From contig CALFYS010000061.1 of the NCBI GenBank assembly GCA_937952245.1, positions 1 through 11,014 of the forward strand: a stretch of 11,014 nt of DNA, given 5' to 3'. This document shows, one piece after another, positions 7,552 through 11,014 of this stretch; positions within the stretch are counted from its first letter, which is position 1; each line of letters opens with the position of its first letter. Below the pieces are notes generated by a model. It was given only the letters and a program-made list of their open reading frames with translations. It ran no database searches and was not told the origin of the DNA. A program made the translations under genes and the position numbers. The stretch comes from an uncultured Alphaproteobacteria bacterium. Lineage in GTDB: Bacteria > Pseudomonadota > Alphaproteobacteria > Puniceispirillales > UBA1172.

Positions 7552-8709
7552 ATGCGTAATGACCCTTTTTTAGACCAAATCAGAGATGGCGTTGCCGCGA
7601 TTTGCAGCAATTTCCCCGGCAAATACTGGCAGGAATGTGATGCCCAAAAAGCCTATCCCGAAGCTTTTGTGAACGCCCTGACGGAATCAGGGTATCTGGC
7701 GGCGCTGATCCCTGAAGAATACGGCGGGTCTGGCCTAAACCTGACGGCGGCGGCAACAATTTTAGAAGAAATTCACCACTCCGGCGGCAATGCCGCGGCT
7801 TGCCATGCCCAAATGTACACAATGGGGACAATCCTGCGCCATGGCAGTGATGAGCAAAAAGCCGAATACCTCCCCAAAATCGCCGATGGCTCCCTGCGCT
7901 TACAGGCTTTTGGCGTCACCGAACCGACCAGCGGAACCGATACATTAGCCCTGAAAACAACCGCCCAGCGTGATGGCGACAATTATATTATCAATGGCCA
8001 GAAAATATGGACATCGCGGGCGGAATATTCAGATTTAATGATCTTGCTGGCCCGCACCACTCCTCGCGATCAAGTGGAAAAACGCACCGATGGGCTGTCT
8101 GTCTTTTTGGTGGATATGAAAAAGGCCATTGGCAATGGCATGGAAATACGCCCCATCCGCACCATGATCAACCATTCCACCACGGAAGTGTTTTTTGATG
8201 ATTTGCGGATACCCGCTTCATCTTTGATCGGTGAAGAAGGCAAAGGCTTTCGCTATATCCTGACCGGCATGAACGCGGAACGGATTTTGATCGCCGCTGA
8301 ATGTATTGGCGATGCGAAATGGTTTATTGAAAAAGCCTCCAATTATGCCAGTGACCGTGAAGTGTTCAAAAACCCCATTGGTAAAAACCAAGGCATCCAA
8401 TTTCCGATCGCTAAGGCCTATGCCCATATGATGGCGGCGGAAGCCATTGTTTATCGGGCGGCGGCGACCTATGATGATGGCCAAGACCCGGGGGCTGAGG
8501 CCAATATCGCCAAAATGCTAGCGGCGGATGCCTCATGGGAAGCGGCGGAAGCGTGCTTGCAAACCCATGGCGGCTTTGGCTTTGCCGAAGAATATGATGT
8601 TGAACGGAAATTCCGTGAAACCCGCCTTTATCAAGTCGCGCCGATTTCAACCAATTTGATTTTGTCGTATATCGCTGAACACGTGCTCAAGATGCCCCGC
8701 TCTTATTGA
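7552..8709 (+). CDS. Acyl-CoA dehydrogenase family protein
   Basis: This 385-residue cytoplasmic flavoprotein has normal family length and fold order. It begins with an N-terminal helical domain (LIPEEYGGSGL, 52-62). The beta domain has the FAD/substrate signature FGVTEPTSGTDT (120-131) and INGQKIWTSRAEYSD (147-161). The C-terminal helical domain contains LQTHGGFGFAEEYDVERKFRE (336-356). These enzymes introduce a trans-2 double bond into an acyl-CoA and pass electrons to ETF. The position that carries the catalytic Glu in medium-chain enzymes is not Glu here (QVAPISTN, 361-368). Instead Glu243 in GMNAER fits the helix-G Glu used by isovaleryl-CoA dehydrogenase, so a branched or short acyl-CoA substrate is possible. 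AAAGG precedes the ATG. It is divergent from dctP, and a CoA-transferase gene converges 43 bases beyond its stop; together they suggest catabolism of the acid taken up. Confidence 0.94.
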   Translation: MRNDPFLDQIRDGVAAICSNFPGKYWQECDAQKAYPEAFVNALTESGYLAALIPEEYGGSGLNLTAAATILEEIHHSGGNAAACHAQMYTMGTILRHGSDEQKAEYLPKIADGSLRLQAFGVTEPTSGTDTLALKTTAQRDGDNYIINGQKIWTSRAEYSDLMILLARTTPRDQVEKRTDGLSVFLVDMKKAIGNGMEIRPIRTMINHSTTEVFFDDLRIPASSLIGEEGKGFRYILTGMNAERILIAAECIGDAKWFIEKASNYASDREVFKNPIGKNQGIQFPIAKAYAHMMAAEAIVYRAAATYDDGQDPGAEANIAKMLAADASWEAAEACLQTHGGFGFAEEYDVERKFRETRLYQVAPISTNLILSYIAEHVLKMPRSY

Positions 8710-8752
8710 TGCGGGCATATTGAAGGATTAGCGGTCACGCCAACCCAGCCCA

Positions 8753-9883
8753 TCACCCTTTATCGTGAGAGAACTCCGCGCGGATAGCCTCGCTATGCTC
8801 GCCCAAGTCCGGGATGCGATCCGCCACCATGGGTTTGCCATCAAACATCGCCCCGGGGGCGATCATTTTCACCTCACCTTGGGAGGTCATGGTGGTGATA
8901 TATTGGGTTTGCGGATGATCGATCAGATCATCAACCGTGTTCAGCCGGCCATAGGCAATCCCCGCGTCGTTCAATTTTTTCGCCATCACATCACGCCCAT
9001 CTTGGCCAAACACATCATGCATAATGGTGTTGAGGGCGTCGCGATTGTCCACCCGCGCGATATTGCTGGAAAAGCGCGGATCCGTGATCATATCCGGGCG
9101 CATCAGCACCTCACTGGCCAGCCGTTGCCATTCGCGTTCGTTTTGGATCGACAACAGGATCAAGCCGCCATCGCCGCATGGATAGACCCCATAAGGCGCG
9201 ATGGTGGGGTGATGCAGCCCCGGGCGGCTGATGGTCTTGCCGCCATAATGCCGCTGCACATAAGGCACGTTCATCCAATCCGCCAAAGCGCTGAATAACG
9301 ATACTTCGATATGCCGCCCCTCCCCTGTTTTCATGCGGCCAATCAAAGCTTGCAGAATGGCTTGAAACGCCGTCATCCCCGCCGCAATATCACAGATCGA
9401 TACGCCCACACGCCCGGGTTCAGACGGCCCGCCCGTAAGGGAGGACAAGCCTGTTTCGGCTTGGATCAACAAATCATAGGCTTTCATCTGGCTGTATTCG
9501 CCTGAACTGCCATAGCCGCTAATGGAAACGGTGATCAATTTCGGGTGCTTTTTCCGCAAATCCGCCATCGAAAGCCCCAGCCGATCAATCGCCCCGGGCA
9601 TCAGGTTTTGGATAAAAATATCGGCTTCATCCAGCATGGCATGAACCAACGCCAAATCATCCGCCGATTTCAGATCAAGGCAAATGGATTCCTTGCCGCG
9701 ATTAAGCCACGTGAAATAAGAGCTATGCCCCTTGGCATCGGCATCATAAAGGCGGGCGAAATCACCTTCAGGGCGTTCGATTTTAATCACCCGCGCGCCG
9801 CCATCGGCCAGGCGACCCGAGGCATAGGGCGCCGCCACCGCCTGTTCAATCGAGATCACCGTCAGCCCTGCCAAATCTGTCAT
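8753..9883 (-). CDS. CaiB/BaiF (class III) CoA-transferase family protein
   Basis: Enzymes of this family move CoA from a donor thioester to a carboxylic acid, through a mixed anhydride on an aspartate. The 376-residue protein begins with the family pattern LAGLTVISIEQAVAAPYASGRLADGGARVIKIERP. It then has GDFAR and FTWLNRGKESICLDLK (58-73 with the upstream GTG counted as residue 1). The catalytic Asp is in AYDLLIQAETG, Asp137 from the ATG. GVSICDIAAGM and EVSLFSALADWMN are also typical. GTG at 9886 could be a start, but AAAGGTGG lies only one base from it and four from ATG 9883, so I chose the ATG. It converges on the acyl-CoA dehydrogenase gene and probably activates the acid brought in by dctPQM. 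Donor and acceptor are unknown; alpha-methylacyl-CoA racemases share this fold and cannot be wholly excluded. Confidence 0.93.
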   Translation of the reverse strand: MTDLAGLTVISIEQAVAAPYASGRLADGGARVIKIERPEGDFARLYDADAKGHSSYFTWLNRGKESICLDLKSADDLALVHAMLDEADIFIQNLMPGAIDRLGLSMADLRKKHPKLITVSISGYGSSGEYSQMKAYDLLIQAETGLSSLTGGPSEPGRVGVSICDIAAGMTAFQAILQALIGRMKTGEGRHIEVSLFSALADWMNVPYVQRHYGGKTISRPGLHHPTIAPYGVYPCGDGGLILLSIQNEREWQRLASEVLMRPDMITDPRFSSNIARVDNRDALNTIMHDVFGQDGRDVMAKKLNDAGIAYGRLNTVDDLIDHPQTQYITTMTSQGEVKMIAPGAMFDGKPMVADRIPDLGEHSEAIRAEFSHDKG

Positions 9884-9963
9884 CACGCCACCTTTTAACC
9901 TGTTTCTTCGGTAAACTTATCATGCGGAAAAAAATAACGCATCAGTTTAAAACCATTTGGTGA

Positions 9964-9978
9964 TCTGTCATTGACAGA
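9964..9978. promoter_or_regulatory. 15-base palindrome overlapping a -35 box, candidate operator
   Basis: TCTGTCA-T-TGACAGA is a perfect palindrome with 7-base arms around one central base. It covers the whole TTGACA -35 element at 9971-9976, the classic place for a repressor site. A further short inverted repeat, ATGCG/CGCAT (9922-9926 and 9938-9942), lies toward the divergent CoA-transferase gene. The binding protein is not evident. Confidence 0.5.
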
Positions 9979-9998
9979 ACCGAAGACGTCACTAGGAT
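9971..9998 (+). promoter_or_regulatory. Candidate sigma-70 promoter of the membrane-protein gene
   Basis: A perfect TTGACA at 9971-9976 and TAGGAT at 9993-9998 are 16 bases apart. Transcription would begin near 10005, leaving a leader of about 15 bases that still includes the AAGGGGG ribosome site before the ATG at 10020. Confidence 0.55.
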
Positions 9999-10019
9999 CA
10001 GGGAAAACAAGGGGGCGTT

Positions 10020-10538
10020 ATGGTTGATATTCTTCGGTTCTGGTGTGATCGCAATGACCGGCTGCATTATTGGAAATTGATCGCGGCGGCGTGGTTTATC
10101 GCTATTCTGGGGGCGTTTCCCACCCTGTCTTTGACCTATGGCGGCACGGGGCTGTGGCCTTTTATCGTGCTGGCGGCATTCCCTGTAACCGCCCATCTTT
10201 ATGGCTTTCTGGCCAATCTTAAATACATCCGTCAATGGGATGAACCCGGGCGGGTTGGCCCCGCCTTGGTGGGGGTGGCTTATCTCTTGGCGGTGTTGAT
10301 CGGCCTGACCCAGATGGAAATCATTCTGGCGCTGACCTTGCCTATTTCTAGCGTCATTATGGCGACCCTGACCTTTGGGATTTTCTTTACCGGATTCATG
10401 CCGCTTTTGGCCTTTTGGCTGGTGCATTTATTGCTGACCCCTGAGGTGGATACAAGGGGCTATACCATCGCCATGATCCTCATGACCGCGTCATGGGTGA
10501 TCGCCATGTTCACGGGATATTTTCTGGGCAACGCCTGA
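10020..10538 (+). CDS. Unrecognised small integral membrane protein
   Basis: I do not recognise this 172-residue protein. It has five or six hydrophobic segments, at about 16-38, 44-66, 81-97, 99-116, 117-139 and 147-170, and so should sit in the inner membrane. The N terminus (FWCDRNDRLHYW, 7-18) is polar and aromatic-rich, and the main charged loop is at 67-80 (KYIRQWDEPGRV). No signal peptide or catalytic motif is evident. The start is supported by AAGGGGG just before the ATG and by a good promoter. The opposite-strand reading frame here is a His/Gln/Gly-rich artefact, whereas this frame has a sensible membrane-protein composition. Its stop is five bases from the stop of the convergent DUF934 gene. 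Confidence 0.85.
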   Translation: MVDILRFWCDRNDRLHYWKLIAAAWFIAILGAFPTLSLTYGGTGLWPFIVLAAFPVTAHLYGFLANLKYIRQWDEPGRVGPALVGVAYLLAVLIGLTQMEIILALTLPISSVIMATLTFGIFFTGFMPLLAFWLVHLLLTPEVDTRGYTIAMILMTASWVIAMFTGYFLGNA

Positions 10539-10543
10539 TCGTT

Positions 10544-10978
10544 TTAACTCTTGGCCTGCAGGCGCGATTGATAATCGGGCAAGATATGACTGGCCGTATC
10601 GCGCCATGCCGCCAGCCCATAGCGCGCCGCCAAATCAACCGGCAAAGCAAGATCATCAAACCCCACCGCCATGGCGTGACGGAACTGATCGGGCATGATA
10701 TGCCCCATTGCCCGCAAATGACCATCAAAGCCATCCTCGCGCAAGGCGCGCGCGATGGAAAACCCGCGCCCATCGGCAAAATGGCCAAAGGTGATCCCAA
10801 TCCGCTCAACGTCTTTCAGATGGGGGCGTAAAGCATCAAGATCCGTATCGCCATCCAGCATCAACACCAAAGCCGCGCCCCCATGAAGCGATAACAAGGC
10901 ATCAGCTGTGATCGGGGTCAGATGCCCCCAATCATTATCCAGCCTTTCGCCATGGCGGTTGATCACCTGATATTCCAT
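10544..10978 (-). CDS. DUF934 family protein, associated with sulfite reduction
   Basis: This 144-residue protein has the DUF934 (PF06073) core. FADGRGFSIARALREDGFDG (67-86) is followed by HLRAMGHIMPDQFRHAMAVGFD (87-108). The N terminus carries the typical low-conservation region and an acidic LMLDGDTDLDAL segment (39-50). The molecular function is not established. In proteobacteria the gene commonly follows a sulfite or nitrite reductase (cysI-like) gene and is annotated as an oxidoreductase probably involved in sulfite reduction. GGAGG upstream supports the ATG at 10978, which directly follows the TAA of another minus-strand gene with no gap, so translation is probably coupled. It fits with cysD-cysNC as part of sulfate assimilation, though about 7 kb away and on the other strand. 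Confidence 0.88.
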   Translation of the reverse strand: MEYQVINRHGERLDNDWGHLTPITADALLSLHGGAALVLMLDGDTDLDALRPHLKDVERIGITFGHFADGRGFSIARALREDGFDGHLRAMGHIMPDQFRHAMAVGFDDLALPVDLAARYGLAAWRDTASHILPDYQSRLQAKS

Positions 10979-11014
10979 TTATCCCACCTCCGCCATGTCA
11001 TTAAGGCGTTTGTT
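10979..11014 (-). CDS. C-terminal end of a gene cut by the window edge
   Basis: Only the last eleven codons and the TAA are present (NKRLNDMAEVG). The frame stays open to the edge, the stop touches the DUF934 ATG, and the DUF934 ribosome site GGAGG lies inside it. From the usual DUF934 context a sulfite or nitrite reductase (cysI) is the likeliest identity, but the visible residues do not show it, and I see no clear match to the usual CysI C terminus. Confidence 0.55.
   Translation of the reverse strand, partial: NKRLNDMAEVG

Larger units (their letters stand above)
9905..10042. repeat. TCTTCGGT motif in three copies, including a 12-base inverted repeat
   Basis: TCTTCGGT occurs on the + strand at 9905-9912 and 10031-10038, and on the - strand at 9979-9986. 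The second and third copies extend to a perfect 12-base inverted repeat: CAGAACCGAAGA (9975-9986) with TCTTCGGTTCTG (10031-10042). Its 44-base spacer contains the ribosome site and ATG of the membrane-protein gene. In a transcript starting upstream, the middle copy could pair with either outer copy. If transcription starts from the promoter at 9971-9998, the middle copy is not in the mRNA and the motif would have to act as DNA. Confidence 0.5.

Noticed and set aside
8765..9298. A 177-codon + strand reading frame opposite the CoA-transferase
   Set aside because: The His/Arg/Gln-rich translation is the antisense of a clearly conserved CaiB/BaiF protein.
9942..10427. A 161-codon minus-strand reading frame opposite the membrane-protein gene
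   Set aside because: Its translation is a His/Gln/Lys/Gly-rich, low-complexity product typical of the antisense of a membrane-protein gene. The + strand frame has a promoter, a ribosome site and coherent membrane segments.
1..11014. GATC looks common throughout (about 87 sites by my hand count, against roughly 43 expected at random)
   Set aside because: It is spread evenly through coding DNA and is explained by frequent GAT and ATC codons. I see no clustering that would suggest an origin or a methylation switch.

Overview
The window looks like a piece of an alphaproteobacterial chromosome. Three things suggest this: roughly 50% GC by eye, the dctPQM TRAP gene set, and the association of DUF934 with sulfate assimilation. 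The TRAP transporter next to a class III CoA-transferase and an acyl-CoA dehydrogenase suits a marine heterotroph (SAR116 or Rhodospirillales-like). That placement is inferred from gene content, not from a marker gene. Nearly every base is coding. I see no rRNA, tRNA, CRISPR array, insertion sequence or convincing intrinsic terminator.

Layout. (1) 1-83 is a very AT-rich leader. It is followed on the + strand by a two-gene sulfate-activation operon: cysD (84-1532, with an unusual ~174-residue N-terminal extension that I do not recognise) and cysNC (1532-3394, GTPase subunit fused to APS kinase). The two genes overlap by one base. (2) Running the other way from 7405 to 3422 are dctP, dctQ and dctM (a complete TRAP carboxylate transporter), then galE 31 bases downstream. 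(3) Divergent from dctP across a 146-bp gap is an acyl-CoA dehydrogenase (7552-8709, +). A CaiB/BaiF CoA-transferase (9883-8753, -) converges on it. (4) At the right, a small unrecognised membrane protein (10020-10538, +) lies tail to tail with a DUF934 protein (10978-10544, -). The DUF934 start directly follows the stop of a further minus-strand gene that is cut by the window edge.

How the genes work together. CysD and CysNC make APS and PAPS from sulfate. The DUF934 gene belongs to the sulfite-reduction half of the same pathway in other genomes, so the two pathway halves may flank this window, with an organic-acid uptake and oxidation island between them. In that island the TRAP system would import a carboxylate, the CoA-transferase would activate it, and the dehydrogenase would desaturate the thioester. 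The substrate cannot be read from the sequence. galE makes UDP-galactose for envelope polysaccharide and probably shares the TRAP transcript only by position.

Most of the window is ordinary metabolism. I did not find a clear new defence, mobile or RNA-based system. The points most worth following are the unexplained N-terminal domain on CysD, the arrangement of a repeated 8-mer and a promoter-overlapping palindrome before the membrane-protein gene, the long-armed inverted repeat in the dctP/acyl-CoA dehydrogenase gap, and small repeats at the dctQ start and the dctQ/dctM junction.
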